This document shows, piece by piece, positions 9,901-17,999 of a stretch of DNA of 64,000 nt. The notes beneath the pieces are model-generated. The model was given only the letters and a program-made list of their open reading frames with translations, was not told where the DNA came from and did not search any database. A program made the position numbers and the translations under genes. The stretch's first letter is position 1, and the number at the start of each line of letters is the position of its first letter. The stretch comes from Streptomyces sp. 71268. GTDB taxonomy: Bacteria > Actinomycetota > Actinomycetes > Streptomycetales > Streptomycetaceae. The stretch lies in contig NZ_CP114200.1 of NCBI RefSeq assembly GCF_029392895.1, positions 1,827,501-1,891,500 of the forward strand, written 5' to 3'.

Positions 9901-11427
9901 CACTTCCAGCCCGTCGGGGACCAAGCCTTCGCGAACCGCGCCCGCGACCGCCTCCTGCACCTCGGTGACCCGTCCATCCAGGGCCCCGGCCTTCGCTTCC
10001 CCCTCCGCTGCCGCGGCGACAGCCGCTTCGTACTCCGACTGCGCGCTACGAGCTTCCCCGTCGCACTCGGTGGCACGCTCACCGAGCCCATCCGCCTCAT
10101 CGGTCAGGTTCCGCACCATGCCGCGTAGTGCGTGCCACAGCACACGCGCGGCCTCGTCGCGCGCATCGAGCGCGGGGCGTGCCGCTGCCTCCGTCTCGGT
10201 AACCCGGGCCCGCAGCCGCTGGGCCACCGCCACGGCCTCCAGGTCCCGGAGCACAGCGGGGACGGCCTGCCAACCTGTCTCGACCGCTACAGCCTTCTCC
10301 CACTCCCGCTCGGCCGCGTGGTGGTCCCGCTCAGCCTCCGCCAGCCTCAACTCGGCGACCGACCGCGACAGTTCCGCGGCGACGGCCGTGGCGTGCTGGT
10401 GACGGTCCTGTGCCCGACGGACCTCGTCTTTCAGTTGCACGACACCCTGGGCGCGATCTGCGAACGCCTGCTTCTCCTGCGTAGCACGCGCCCTGACCTG
10501 ATGGATAAAGCGGTCCAGTGCGACCCGAGTTCCCCGCTGTTTCGCAGCGGCAGCGATGCTTTTCTCACGCGCCTCGCTCAGGGGTACCAACACCGCCAAG
10601 GCTTCCTCGACGAACGTCTTCTCCAATTCCATGACGCCGCGGTCCGCCAGTTTGTCGGCGTACGTACCCAGCACTTCGGCGAGGTCCCGGGCTGGCTGGA
10701 GCGGCAACACCGCACTCAGCAGGAAATTGACGAACGCCTGGTCGCTGCCGAGTGAGAACGCGTCCGCCGCCTCGCCCTCGTCGTCGTTCATCGCCCGCTG
10801 GTAGCGGAAAAGCTCAGGGTCGAGGCCCAGGGCCATGAGGCGATCCGTCCACTCCCCGTGGAGTTGGAAGTTGCGGTAGCCAAGCGCGGGTTCCTCGATG
10901 TCGGCGAGCCTGAGCCGCTCGCAATACTCGGTGAGGCCTATGTAGTTGCCGTCCTCCTCAACCGGGAGGGTTTCCAGGTCGAGCGTGAGTCCCGGGCGGA
11001 AGTGGTACCAGCGCTCGACCAGATCGGATTCGTCGGATGTCCGGCGTTCCTTCCACTGGCTCACCTTTCCGGTCACCAGCCGTTTGCCGCTTGCCACGTG
11101 GGTCCACTCCAACACGACGTGCGCCACATCCCCGCGTCGTACGAAGCCCTCCAGTGTGCGGGGGTTGCGGGTACCCACGGTGTTTCGCCGCCCGGGAAGC
11201 ACAACCGAGAATATGAGCTTGATCAGTACCGATTTGCCTCCACCGTTCTCCAGGAACAGCACACTCGCCGGCGAGGGACGGCGTGGTCGCTCCGCGATGT
11301 CGAAGATGTCACCCTGCCGACTGTTGGCCACTGGTGCACCGACCCCACTGAAATCGAGGAGGACGTCCTCGTATCGTGCGGACTGTGGCCCCACCCCTCG
11401 TAGCAGGACACGGGACAGCTCATACAT
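6949..11427 (-). CDS. jetC: JetC-like SMC/MukB-type ATPase
   Basis: This is a 1492-residue SMC-like motor. The Walker A is 'FLENGGGKSVL' (Lys65) in the N-terminal head. Long heptad-rich coiled-coil arms (about 290-640 and 750-1200) flank a non-coil hinge-like region (about 640-750). The C-terminal head carries the ABC signature 'FSGGQ' (1356-1360) and the Walker B 'LFLDNPIG'. At the usual catalytic Glu position there is Asn1395, after Asp1394. I chose ATG 11427 ('MYELSRVLLRG') because it has an AAGGG site and overlaps the jetB stop by 8 bp; an in-frame start at 11514 would lie deep in jetB. It is expected to load on and extrude plasmid DNA with JetA and JetB. Confidence 0.85.
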   Translation of the reverse strand: MYELSRVLLRGVGPQSARYEDVLLDFSGVGAPVANSRQGDIFDIAERPRRPSPASVLFLENGGGKSVLIKLIFSVVLPGRRNTVGTRNPRTLEGFVRRGDVAHVVLEWTHVASGKRLVTGKVSQWKERRTSDESDLVERWYHFRPGLTLDLETLPVEEDGNYIGLTEYCERLRLADIEEPALGYRNFQLHGEWTDRLMALGLDPELFRYQRAMNDDEGEAADAFSLGSDQAFVNFLLSAVLPLQPARDLAEVLGTYADKLADRGVMELEKTFVEEALAVLVPLSEAREKSIAAAAKQRGTRVALDRFIHQVRARATQEKQAFADRAQGVVQLKDEVRRAQDRHQHATAVAAELSRSVAELRLAEAERDHHAAEREWEKAVAVETGWQAVPAVLRDLEAVAVAQRLRARVTETEAAARPALDARDEAARVLWHALRGMVRNLTDEADGLGERATECDGEARSAQSEYEAAVAAAAEGEAKAGALDGRVTEVQEAVAGAVREGLVPDGLEVADAAAQAESEAAAHRERVGEGARAVERLEREYQEAEKQDEVTRGELASAHHAHDIARREYKAADDTMRRLAEDLQHAGIYSGEVGELDIEAAGLADRLAHAQGDAETARIDVRIAMVADERALTSLETNDLLPSSLEAVRVCEMLHERQIPACTGWEYLASIPDVQRRAELVDQFPQLATGVLCNDAEQLELAAEILGDAGVTVTGFIALGTTTSLHGEGGLPPGASFVVPPHPALYDERVGESERLVLTARRDDHRRRLAELDETLRTHGRFAARLAQWRDACPPGRLAALHDAMVSAEEVAHTARGAAAVARGLKETKAEALRTARDELSGLRDGQPRLDRRVEALRVLVRSTARVPGWQAEALRMRGSAREHRQVAVAARARMEAAQQAAADARRAADVLRGTVVRAEEELAGLPIRESEYDADEPHTTLDQPLEVLRRLYRSAADEYERLAVGASLKADLDQAEREERAAGKALASIGESERAMARELLTGAEGVDSAALDAGRSRAKRQVASARARLDAVYEVVVRCRTALDAIGEAPPGAGTVDLAPFESPRDAAHGERMTAAAEQARDEAAALADELRHLLDKLVEEQAEARQTARAFTTLVDLLGKPSEEDVKQRTEVIEAVPVYEGDAAGARERHDALLADHTDAQRAAADAESAERTLADRLAARAADSRFEELQSPSRRIMLSTPREDLPDRAGTWAADLRPRLRTLEIDLDSIDRHRQQIVLQFVQQVRDALRTLKRAQRLSQLPEGLGSWSGQQFLQITFPEVTDEVLAELLGRVVDTAAVEGLARRGSRDARQLVLKGVEAAVAPKGFRVTVLKPDIGLAVERVRVAESKDIFSGGQILTAAIVLYCTMAALRANDRGQARRQYSGVLFLDNPIGRASALYLLRLQQAVAKALGVQLVYTTGLYDKVALDVFPLVIRMRNDADLRARRRYLSVADRSVGQHIDSLRDGAGGDITVVRHFQRPTDEAVAG

Positions 11428-12268
11428 GAAAGAGCCCTTCGTCCGCCGCATCGGAGGCTGCTGTATCGGTGGCCCGGTCCGCGGAGTCCTGCCGGGCGGT
11501 ACGTAGAGTGCCACGCGAGGAGATCGGTACGATCCCGAGAGCGAGCAACTCCTCGAAAGCGCTGGTCGCTGCCAACTCGCGGACCTGGAGTTGATAACGC
11601 GGGGTTGTCCGGTACCAGCCGTCCTCCCCCGCGCCCGCGACCGCCAGAAACCCCTGATCCGTAAGGAAGTTGAGCGCCCTGGCGATCATGCCCTTGGTCG
11701 AGTTCATCGCCAGCCTGCCGTCCTTGGTCAGTGCCGCTTCCGGCCGGCGGGTATACGCGCTCCACACCTTCTCCAACTCAGGCGAGTCAGTGGGTGTGTC
11801 CTCGCCAGCCTCCGCTGCCGCCACCTTCTCGCGCAGCCGGTCGCAGGTGTCGCGTACGGCCCTGTCCACGGCCTCGACGCTGACCCGCCCCGTGTAGCCG
11901 TCGTTGGCCAAGTCGTCGGGGCGCGGAAAGGCCAGAGCGGCGACGGCCAGGTGGATGATGCCGTGCAACAGCCTCTCGCCCTCGCCACGCTGTTTGCCGA
12001 GCCGCACATAGTCCTCGATTTTCGTTTCGAAAACCGAGTTCGGCAATGCTGCCAAGGCCACACCGATGTCCTCGGTCGCGCCAAGGACCTTCAGCCCCAG
12101 GCCCCGCGCCGTGCGTTCCACCAGCCTCTGGAAGTCGCTCTCGGTTCGATACTTGATCACCAGGTCCCGGTAGGCCCGATCCTTGGCAGGCCGCTGCCGC
12201 GGACGCATGCCAAAGGCGATGAGCTTCGCGGCGTCCTCGGCGTCGTCCATGGTGATGGTCGACGTCAC
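11420..12268 (-). CDS. jetB: JetB-like KITE subunit (MukE/DUF4194-type)
   Basis: This 282-residue protein sits between the kleisin-like JetA and the SMC-like JetC genes, where the MukE-like KITE subunit is encoded in Jet/Mks operons. Its middle part is predicted helical with winged-helix-like segments: 'FQRLVERTARGLGLKVL' near the start, and 'GMIARALNFLTDQGFLAV' followed by 'WYRTTPRYQLQVREL' near residues 190-235, a helix-turn-helix plus beta-wing pattern. The C-terminal 45 residues are low-complexity. It overlaps jetA by 4 bp (ATGA) and jetC by 8 bp. Its function as a dimer bridging kleisin and SMC heads comes from the family and position rather than a diagnostic motif. Confidence 0.75.
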   Translation of the reverse strand: MTSTITMDDAEDAAKLIAFGMRPRQRPAKDRAYRDLVIKYRTESDFQRLVERTARGLGLKVLGATEDIGVALAALPNSVFETKIEDYVRLGKQRGEGERLLHGIIHLAVAALAFPRPDDLANDGYTGRVSVEAVDRAVRDTCDRLREKVAAAEAGEDTPTDSPELEKVWSAYTRRPEAALTKDGRLAMNSTKGMIARALNFLTDQGFLAVAGAGEDGWYRTTPRYQLQVRELAATSAFEELLALGIVPISSRGTLRTARQDSADRATDTAASDAADEGLFHV

Positions 12269-13803
12269 TCGTCGAACTCCTCGTCTCCCGAACCGTCGTC
12301 ATCCCACTCACCCTCTGGCGCCGCCAAGCGCACCCGAGAGACGAGTAGTTCATCGCCAGCCAACGACGGACTGTCGATTTCCTCAGCCACCGGCACCGCG
12401 AGCAGCACGCTGCTGTCGCCGCGGAGCATGGTTTCACTGAGTGCCGGGCTGAACGCGTGCACGGCGTCGCGCAACACCAGCCGCTCTACCGCTGATCCGT
12501 AAGCGCGCGCCTCGCTCAGCAAGGCGCTCAAGGCGCGGGTCTCGTCCACAGCCAGGTCGATGAGTTTTCTTGCGATGCGTTGGTCTTCTTCGCTGAATCG
12601 CGGGGGGTCCGCGTCCTGTCGCACATCGGGCACGGGCACAGCCCCGGCGTACACGCTGTGTTCCGTACGCACCGTCAACAGCCTTGCCGCGAGCGTGTTC
12701 AACGAGGTCACCGCTGGCGGCGCGGGCGCCACCCCGAGTCGGAAGAAGTCGGCCACCGGTACCACGGCAGCACCGATAGGCATGCCGAGAAGCGGCACCA
12801 GAACCTGATTGAAGACATCGACGGCCGCACGTTGGGGTGGGCCGGAGAATTGCTGGCGATCCTGCTCTTCCCGGAACAGCGCTCCCGCACCCTGTATCCG
12901 GGTTTGCAACTGCATGTGCCGATGGATGCAGTCCCGAACGATGTCGACAAGTCCCGCTGCCTGCTGCTTCTTCCGCGCATCACGGGCGCCGTCTCGATGT
13001 TCGGTGATGTTGGTCAGGATGGCGCTCTCGTGCCGGTAGCGAGCCTCGATATGCTCCAGCGCCTCCTCGAGGAGGGTGGGGACCTGCTGCTCCCAGTCGA
13101 CTGTCCGCACATCCCGCCGGGTCGCGTCCAGATACTGCCGCAGGTACTCCCCGTATTGAACGGTCCGGTACCTAGCCTGCTCCGCAGCGAGTTTCGCGTC
13201 CTCCAGGCGCCCGCGAGTGATGAGGTGTTCGAGCTTGTACTCGGCTGCTACCTGCGCCGACTCCACGTCCGTGTCAAGTGCACCGACCAGGACATTGATG
13301 GCTTCGTCGGTAACCCGCAAGTACACCTGCCCGTCGGAGGTGGAGTGCTCCACGAGCAACTTGAAGTCAAAGTCATAGCGGCTGTAGTCCCCCTCCGCGT
13401 CCACCCGTCCGTACGTCCAGGTGAACCCCCGGTCGAGGGTGCCGATGTTGATAAGTTTGTGAAGCACCCACTCGGCCACAGCACGATGCTCGTGCCCCCG
13501 CTGCTCCGGCACTTGGACAGCGGCGAAATGACTGACTTGGTCAATGACCTTGGCGTGCTCCGCCCCTCTGTCGAAGTCCATGGCCATCGCCACCTGGTCG
13601 ATGGTGTGCAGCGCGAGCTCCACCATGTGGTATGGGCGGGCGTCGACGCGCCCCAGGCTCCCCTTGTTGTCTTCCAGAGCCTGGAGCGGCGCCGTGCAAG
13701 CCAGTGCCTTCACCCTGCGGACGAGCCCGTCATCCGGCATGTTCACGGATGACTCAACCAATTCACCACGCACAGCAGGCACTGTAACTACGCGTCGATT
13801 CAC
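12265..13803 (-). CDS. jetA: JetA-like kleisin subunit (MukF-type)
   Basis: This 512-residue, mostly helical, acidic protein is the first gene of the operon, the place of the MukF-like kleisin JetA. 'GHEHRAVAEWVLHKLINIG' at about 103-121 fits a winged-helix start. A long charged helical middle (about 190-300) would be the neck- and cap-binding part, and the tail is very acidic ('DDDGSGDEEFDE'). The start is uncertain. GTG 13803 gives the longest frame but has no good ribosome-binding site. A weak -10-like 'TAGTTA' lies just inside the frame, so translation may begin at a downstream GTG or at the ATG about 20 codons further on. The jetB start overlaps the stop by 4 bp. Confidence 0.75.
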   Translation of the reverse strand: MNRRVVTVPAVRGELVESSVNMPDDGLVRRVKALACTAPLQALEDNKGSLGRVDARPYHMVELALHTIDQVAMAMDFDRGAEHAKVIDQVSHFAAVQVPEQRGHEHRAVAEWVLHKLINIGTLDRGFTWTYGRVDAEGDYSRYDFDFKLLVEHSTSDGQVYLRVTDEAINVLVGALDTDVESAQVAAEYKLEHLITRGRLEDAKLAAEQARYRTVQYGEYLRQYLDATRRDVRTVDWEQQVPTLLEEALEHIEARYRHESAILTNITEHRDGARDARKKQQAAGLVDIVRDCIHRHMQLQTRIQGAGALFREEQDRQQFSGPPQRAAVDVFNQVLVPLLGMPIGAAVVPVADFFRLGVAPAPPAVTSLNTLAARLLTVRTEHSVYAGAVPVPDVRQDADPPRFSEEDQRIARKLIDLAVDETRALSALLSEARAYGSAVERLVLRDAVHAFSPALSETMLRGDSSVLLAVPVAEEIDSPSLAGDELLVSRVRLAAPEGEWDDDGSGDEEFDE

Positions 13804-14035
13804 TTGGGCAGGAAACGCACAGTTTCATGCGCTCTCGACGAACACCATGCTGCCTGGCCGTCAGCCCGACGGGGGCCGCCGGAGCGTGTCGAGCCTCCTG
13901 AAGCGCACGGTGCACTATCGCCAGCCCGAGCGCATCCTCACCATGGCCGCGCAGAGCACGCCGCCTCGCACGAGCCCCCGTCGCCCGCCCGCTCGGCCCA
14001 TTGAATGACGTGAGCTACGGGAAATCACGGGAGCG
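13804..14035. promoter_or_regulatory. upstream region of the Wadjet-like operon
   Basis: These 232 bp between the hairpin behind the RNA methyltransferase gene and jetA contain no convincing gene. The operon promoter must lie here or just inside jetA, but I cannot name a -35/-10 pair with confidence. Confidence 0.4.
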
Positions 14036-14066
14036 GGGGAACGGTATGCGTCGATCACCGTTCCCC
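14036..14066 (-). terminator. hairpin after the TRAM methyltransferase gene
   Basis: A perfect 10-bp stem (GGGGAACGGT paired with ACCGTTCCCC) with an 11-nt loop sits 3 bp beyond the stop of the minus-strand methyltransferase gene. No T-run follows. A terminator is most likely; an operator for jetABCD is possible. Confidence 0.55.
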
Positions 14067-14069
14067 GGG

Positions 14070-15503
14070 TCAGGCGCCCTGCTTCACCGGCTCCAAAATC
14101 GCCACGCACTCCACATGCTGCGTCATCGGGAACAGGTCGAACGCCCGCAGGAACCGCGGGCGGTAGCCCGCTTCCCTGAAGTAGGCGAGGTCGCGGGCCA
14201 GGGCGGCTGGGTCGCAGGCGACGTAGGCGATGCGGCGGGGGGACAGGGAGGCGAGGTGGGTCACCGTCTGTTGGCCGGCGCCGGCGCGGGGTGGGTCGAG
14301 GACGACGATGTCGACCTCCGTGATGCCGGTGCGCGGCAGCACGGTCTCGACCTTGCCGTGTTCGACGCGGACCCGCTCCAGGTCGCGCAGGTTGTGGCGG
14401 GCGTCCTCGACCGCGCGCTTGCCCGACTCGATGCCGAGCACGGCGCCGCGTTCCCCGACCCGTTCGGCGATCGCGCCGGCGAAGAGGCCGACCCCGCAGT
14501 ACAGGTCGAGCGCCATCTCGCCCTTGCGCGGGGTCAGGCCCTGCATCACGGCCTCGACCAGCACGTCGGGGGCCTTCGGGTGGATCTGCCAGAAGCCGCC
14601 GGAGCCGACGCGGTAGGTGCGGCCGTCGGCGCGTTCGCGGACGAAGCCGCGGCCGTGGACGCGGTGGACCCCGCCGTCGTGCTCGTCGATCCGCAGCACC
14701 GACACCGGCTTGTCCAGCTCCACGATCGGCAGCCGCTCGCCCGGCTCCGGCTCCACCAGGACCTGTCGGTCCGACGAGCCGGTGGCGGCGATGGCCTGCA
14801 CGCCGGCCACGCCGGGCCACTCGCGGGACTCGATGCCCAGTTCGCTGACGCCGGGCGCCGCGATCAGGCAGCGGTCGATGCGCTGGACCTCGTGCGAGCG
14901 GTGGCGGCGCAGGCCGGCGTAGCCGTCCTGGTCCACCGCGTACTGCACCCGGGTGCGCCACGCGGGCACCTCGCCCTTGGGCAGTTTGTCGCCGGGGGCC
15001 GGCTCGACCGTGCCGTTCCAGCCCGCCTCCTGCGGGGTGAGGCCGGCCAGCCTGGCGAGCTGTTCGGTGATCACCTCGACCTTCAGGCGGCGCTGTGCGC
15101 CGGGCGCCACGTGTTGCCAGTCGCAGCCGCCGCAGGCGCCGGGGCCGGAGAACGGACAGGGCGCCGGCACCCGGTCCGGTGAGGGCTCCAGCACCTCGAC
15201 GGCGTCGGCCCGCAGGAAGCGGGAGGCCGCGTCGCCCTCGGTGACCTGTGCCACGACCCGCTCCCCCGGCAGGGTGTGGCGGACGAACAGCACCCGGGGG
15301 CGCTCCTCGCCGGCCAGGGTGGTCCGGGCGACGCAGTGCCCGCCGTGCGCGACGGGGCCGATCTCCACCTCGTAGCGCTCGCCGACCAGCGAGGCGGGCT
15401 CGCCGGCGCCCGCGGCGCCCCCGTGCCCGGTGTCGGCGCCGGCGGCTCGCTGCCGCGCGTGGCTCGCGCTCGGCCGGTGCGTACGGTTCGTGCGGTGTGT
15501 CAC
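14070..15503 (-). CDS. TRAM-domain 5-methyluridine RNA methyltransferase (RumA/TrmA family)
   Basis: This 477-residue protein modifies uridine C5 in rRNA or tRNA. A TRAM domain (about 40-105) is followed by a [4Fe-4S]-type cysteine set (Cys116, Cys124, Cys127, with a further Cys downstream), a SAM domain ('LDLYCGVGLF'), 'LDPPRAG', the nucleophile in 'YVACDPAALARDL' (Cys430) and the base Glu465 in 'HVECVA'. I chose GTG 15503 because 'CAGGAG' lies 10 nt upstream; the longer frame to 15671 adds a low-complexity leader that is probably not translated. It is the orthologue in position of M. tuberculosis Rv2689c and is the outermost gene of the conserved core block. The RNA target (23S rRNA or tRNA) cannot be settled here. 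Confidence 0.9.
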   Translation of the reverse strand: MTHRTNRTHRPSASHARQRAAGADTGHGGAAGAGEPASLVGERYEVEIGPVAHGGHCVARTTLAGEERPRVLFVRHTLPGERVVAQVTEGDAASRFLRADAVEVLEPSPDRVPAPCPFSGPGACGGCDWQHVAPGAQRRLKVEVITEQLARLAGLTPQEAGWNGTVEPAPGDKLPKGEVPAWRTRVQYAVDQDGYAGLRRHRSHEVQRIDRCLIAAPGVSELGIESREWPGVAGVQAIAATGSSDRQVLVEPEPGERLPIVELDKPVSVLRIDEHDGGVHRVHGRGFVRERADGRTYRVGSGGFWQIHPKAPDVLVEAVMQGLTPRKGEMALDLYCGVGLFAGAIAERVGERGAVLGIESGKRAVEDARHNLRDLERVRVEHGKVETVLPRTGITEVDIVVLDPPRAGAGQQTVTHLASLSPRRIAYVACDPAALARDLAYFREAGYRPRFLRAFDLFPMTQHVECVAILEPVKQGA

Positions 15504-15805
15504 GGCGGACGGGCTCCTGACGGAAGAGGAATACGGGGGGCGGGCTCGTGGTCGGGCGAGGTGGGGATGGGGGTGGTCGGAGTGGGCGGGTGCGGGGCGA
15601 GCGGGTCGCCGGGGCGGTTTCCGGGTCCGCCCGGAGCGGCTGGCGGGGCGGCGGAAGAACGCCAAGTTCACCAGTTTACGTGCCAGCGCCGGCTCCGGAC
15701 GCCCGCCGCCAGAGCCGGGCCCCCGTCATGCCCAGGCCACGCACGCATCACGCCCCACCCACACCCACGCCCCACCCACACCGAACCCAGGCCACGCCCA
15801 CACGC
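15504..15805. other. 302-bp gap, no gene seen
   Basis: The region between the APC permease terminator and the methyltransferase start is C/A-rich, with runs of 'CCCACC'-like sequence on the plus strand and no supported frame. It should contain the methyltransferase promoter. Confidence 0.4.
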
Positions 15806-15848
15806 GGCGCGGCGGTGCCGGCAGGCTCTGGCCCGGCACCGCCGCGCC
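15806..15848 (-). terminator. strong hairpin after the APC permease gene
   Basis: A perfect 16-bp G+C stem (arms 15806-15821 and 15833-15848) with an 11-nt loop lies 29 bp downstream of the minus-strand permease stop. It fits a factor-independent terminator of the high-GC type without a strong T-run. Confidence 0.65.
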
Positions 15849-15877
15849 GGCGCCGGGTGTCCGCCGGCGCCGGGTGG

Positions 15878-17929
15878 CTACTTCTCGCTGCCCGCCTTCT
15901 CGCGGCGCGAGACGCGGGGCGCGGGGCCGCGCCGTACCGCCCCCGGCGGGTTCCACTCGGCGCGCTTGCGGGCCCGCAGCTTGGCCGCCTCGGAGGAGTC
16001 GAGCTGCCAGGGGACCGAGGTGACCATGACGCCGGGGGTGAACAGCAGGCGGCCCTTGAGGCGCAGGGCGCTCTGGTTGTGCAGCAGTTGCTCGTACCAG
16101 CGGCCGACCACGTACTCGGGGATGTAGACGCTGATCACCTCGCGCGGGCTCTCCCGGCGCAGGCCCTTGACGTAGTCGATCACCGGGCGGGTGATCTCGC
16201 GGTAGGGCGAGTCGAGGATCTTCAGTGGTACGTCGATGCCGCGCTCGCTCCACTCGGCCTGGAGCGCCTTGGTCTCGGCCGGGTCCACGCTGATACTCAG
16301 GGCCTCCAACCGGTCCGAACGCATCAGCTTCGCGTAGGCCAGGGCCCGCAGCGTGGGCTTGTGGATCTTGGAGACGAGGACGATGGAGTGCACCCGGGAG
16401 GGGCGCGCGGAGTCCTCGGGCTCCTCGTCGGTGGCCAGCTCCTCGGCGACCCGGTCGTAGTGGCGGCGGATCGCGCTCATCGTCACGTAGAAGATGACCA
16501 TGCCGAGCAGGGCGACCCAGGCGCCGTGGGTGAACTTGGTGACCAGCACCACGATCAGGACCAGGCCGGTGAAGGAGGCGCCGAAGGTGTTGATCGCGCG
16601 GGAGCGGATCATGTGGCGGCGCTTGGCCGGGTCCTTCTCGCTGGCCAGGTGGCGGTTCCAGTGCCGGACCATGCCGATCTGGCTGAGCGTGAAGGACACG
16701 AAGACGCCGACGATGTAGAGCTGGATGAGCTTGGTGGAGTCGGCCCCGTAGATGTAGACGAGTATCGCCGCCGCGAGCGCCAGCAGCACGATGCCGTTGG
16801 AGAAGGCGAGGCGGTCGCCGCGGGTGTGGAGCTGGCGCGGCAGGTAGCGGTCCTGGGCCAGGATCGAGCCGAGCAGCGGGAAGCCGTTGTACGCGGTGTT
16901 GGCGGCCAGGAACAGCACGAGCGCGGTCGCCGCCGCGAGCACCACGAACAGGAACGACCCGTCGCCGAAGACGGCCGCCGCGACCTGTGAGATGACCGGG
17001 TCCTGGGTGAAGGCGGCGCCGACCGGCTCGCCGTTGTGCAGCAGGTCCTTGGCCGGGTTCTCCGCCATTTTCACGTCGGTGGCCATGGCCAGGCCGATGA
17101 TGCCGCAGAACATGGTGACCGCCAGGGTGCCCATCAGCAGCAGCGTGGTGGCCGCGTTCTTGCTCTTGGGCTTGCGGAAGGCGGGCACGCCGTTGCTGAT
17201 GGCCTCGACGCCGGTGAGCGCCGCGCAGCCGGAGGAGAACGCGCGCAGCAGCAGGAAGATCAGCGCGAAGCCGGCGAGGCCGGTCTTCTCCGCGTGGATC
17301 TCGTAGTCGGAGGTGGGCGCGTGCATGGTGTCGCCGAGCACCAGGCCGCGGAAGGCGCCCCAGGCGATCAGCAGGAAGACGCCCGCGACGAAGACGTAGG
17401 TGGGGATCGCGAAGAGCTTGCCCGACTCCTTGACGCCGCGCAGGTTCATCAGCGTCAGCAGCACGATGGTGCCCACCGCGCACAGCGTCTTGTGCTCGAT
17501 GACGAACGGCACCGCGGAGCCGAGGTTCTCCACGCCGGAGGAGATCGACACCGCGACCGTGAGGACGTAGTCGACCAGGAGTGCGCTGGCCACGGTGAGG
17601 CCGGCCTTGGGACCGAGGTTGGTGTTGGCCACCTCGTAGTCCCCACCGCCGCTCGGGTAGGCGCGCACGTTCTGGCGGTACGAGGCGACCACCGTGAACA
17701 TCAGCACGACGACGGCGGCGGCGATCCACGGGCTGAAGTGGTAGGCCGACACGCCTGCCACCGACAGCACGAGGAGGACCTCGCCCGGCGCGTAGGCGAC
17801 GGAGGAGAGCGGATCGGAGGCGAAGACCGGCAGGGCGATGCGCTTGGGGAGAAGGGTCTCCCCCAGTTTGTCGCTGCGCAGCGCCCTGCCGATCAGGATC
17901 CGTTTTGGCAGGTCGGTCAGTTTGGACAC
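15878..17929 (-). CDS. APC-superfamily permease beside ceoBC
   Basis: This 683-residue membrane protein has about 12 hydrophobic helices in the first 470 residues and a cytosolic C-terminal domain of about 200 residues ('SIVLVSKIHKPTLRALAYAK'). The N-terminus 'RILIGRALRSDKLGE' and 'VFASDPLSSVAYAPGE' are typical of the actinobacterial APC permease encoded next to the TrkA pair (Rv2690c in M. tuberculosis). GTG 17929 ('VSKLTDLPKR') matches the family start better than the longer GTG 17974. A role in potassium or amino-acid uptake is suggested by the neighbouring ceoB/ceoC genes, but the substrate is unproven. Here it is cut off from ceoB by the conservon and P450 genes, whose last P450 ends only 70 bp upstream. 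Confidence 0.88.
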   Translation of the reverse strand: MSKLTDLPKRILIGRALRSDKLGETLLPKRIALPVFASDPLSSVAYAPGEVLLVLSVAGVSAYHFSPWIAAAVVVLMFTVVASYRQNVRAYPSGGGDYEVANTNLGPKAGLTVASALLVDYVLTVAVSISSGVENLGSAVPFVIEHKTLCAVGTIVLLTLMNLRGVKESGKLFAIPTYVFVAGVFLLIAWGAFRGLVLGDTMHAPTSDYEIHAEKTGLAGFALIFLLLRAFSSGCAALTGVEAISNGVPAFRKPKSKNAATTLLLMGTLAVTMFCGIIGLAMATDVKMAENPAKDLLHNGEPVGAAFTQDPVISQVAAAVFGDGSFLFVVLAAATALVLFLAANTAYNGFPLLGSILAQDRYLPRQLHTRGDRLAFSNGIVLLALAAAILVYIYGADSTKLIQLYIVGVFVSFTLSQIGMVRHWNRHLASEKDPAKRRHMIRSRAINTFGASFTGLVLIVVLVTKFTHGAWVALLGMVIFYVTMSAIRRHYDRVAEELATDEEPEDSARPSRVHSIVLVSKIHKPTLRALAYAKLMRSDRLEALSISVDPAETKALQAEWSERGIDVPLKILDSPYREITRPVIDYVKGLRRESPREVISVYIPEYVVGRWYEQLLHNQSALRLKGRLLFTPGVMVTSVPWQLDSSEAAKLRARKRAEWNPPGAVRRGPAPRVSRREKAGSEK

Positions 17930-17999
17930 GCAGAGGATCGTAGGCGGTCGGCTCGCGGGCCGCCCACCCGCCACCCGTACAGCGGTCCCCCTGACTTTC

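Noticed and set aside
11428..11514. Longer JetC start at 11514
   Set aside because: It would overlap jetB by about 95 bp and lacks the family-like 'MYELSRVLLRG' beginning; ATG 11427 has a better site.
3617..14069. Attachment-site repeats or an integrase flanking the Wadjet-like operon
   Set aside because: I looked for matching direct repeats, tRNA ends and recombinase genes and saw none.
15504..15671. N-terminal extension of the TRAM methyltransferase
   Set aside because: Low-complexity His/Pro/Arg-rich sequence; GTG 15503 has CAGGAG at good distance.
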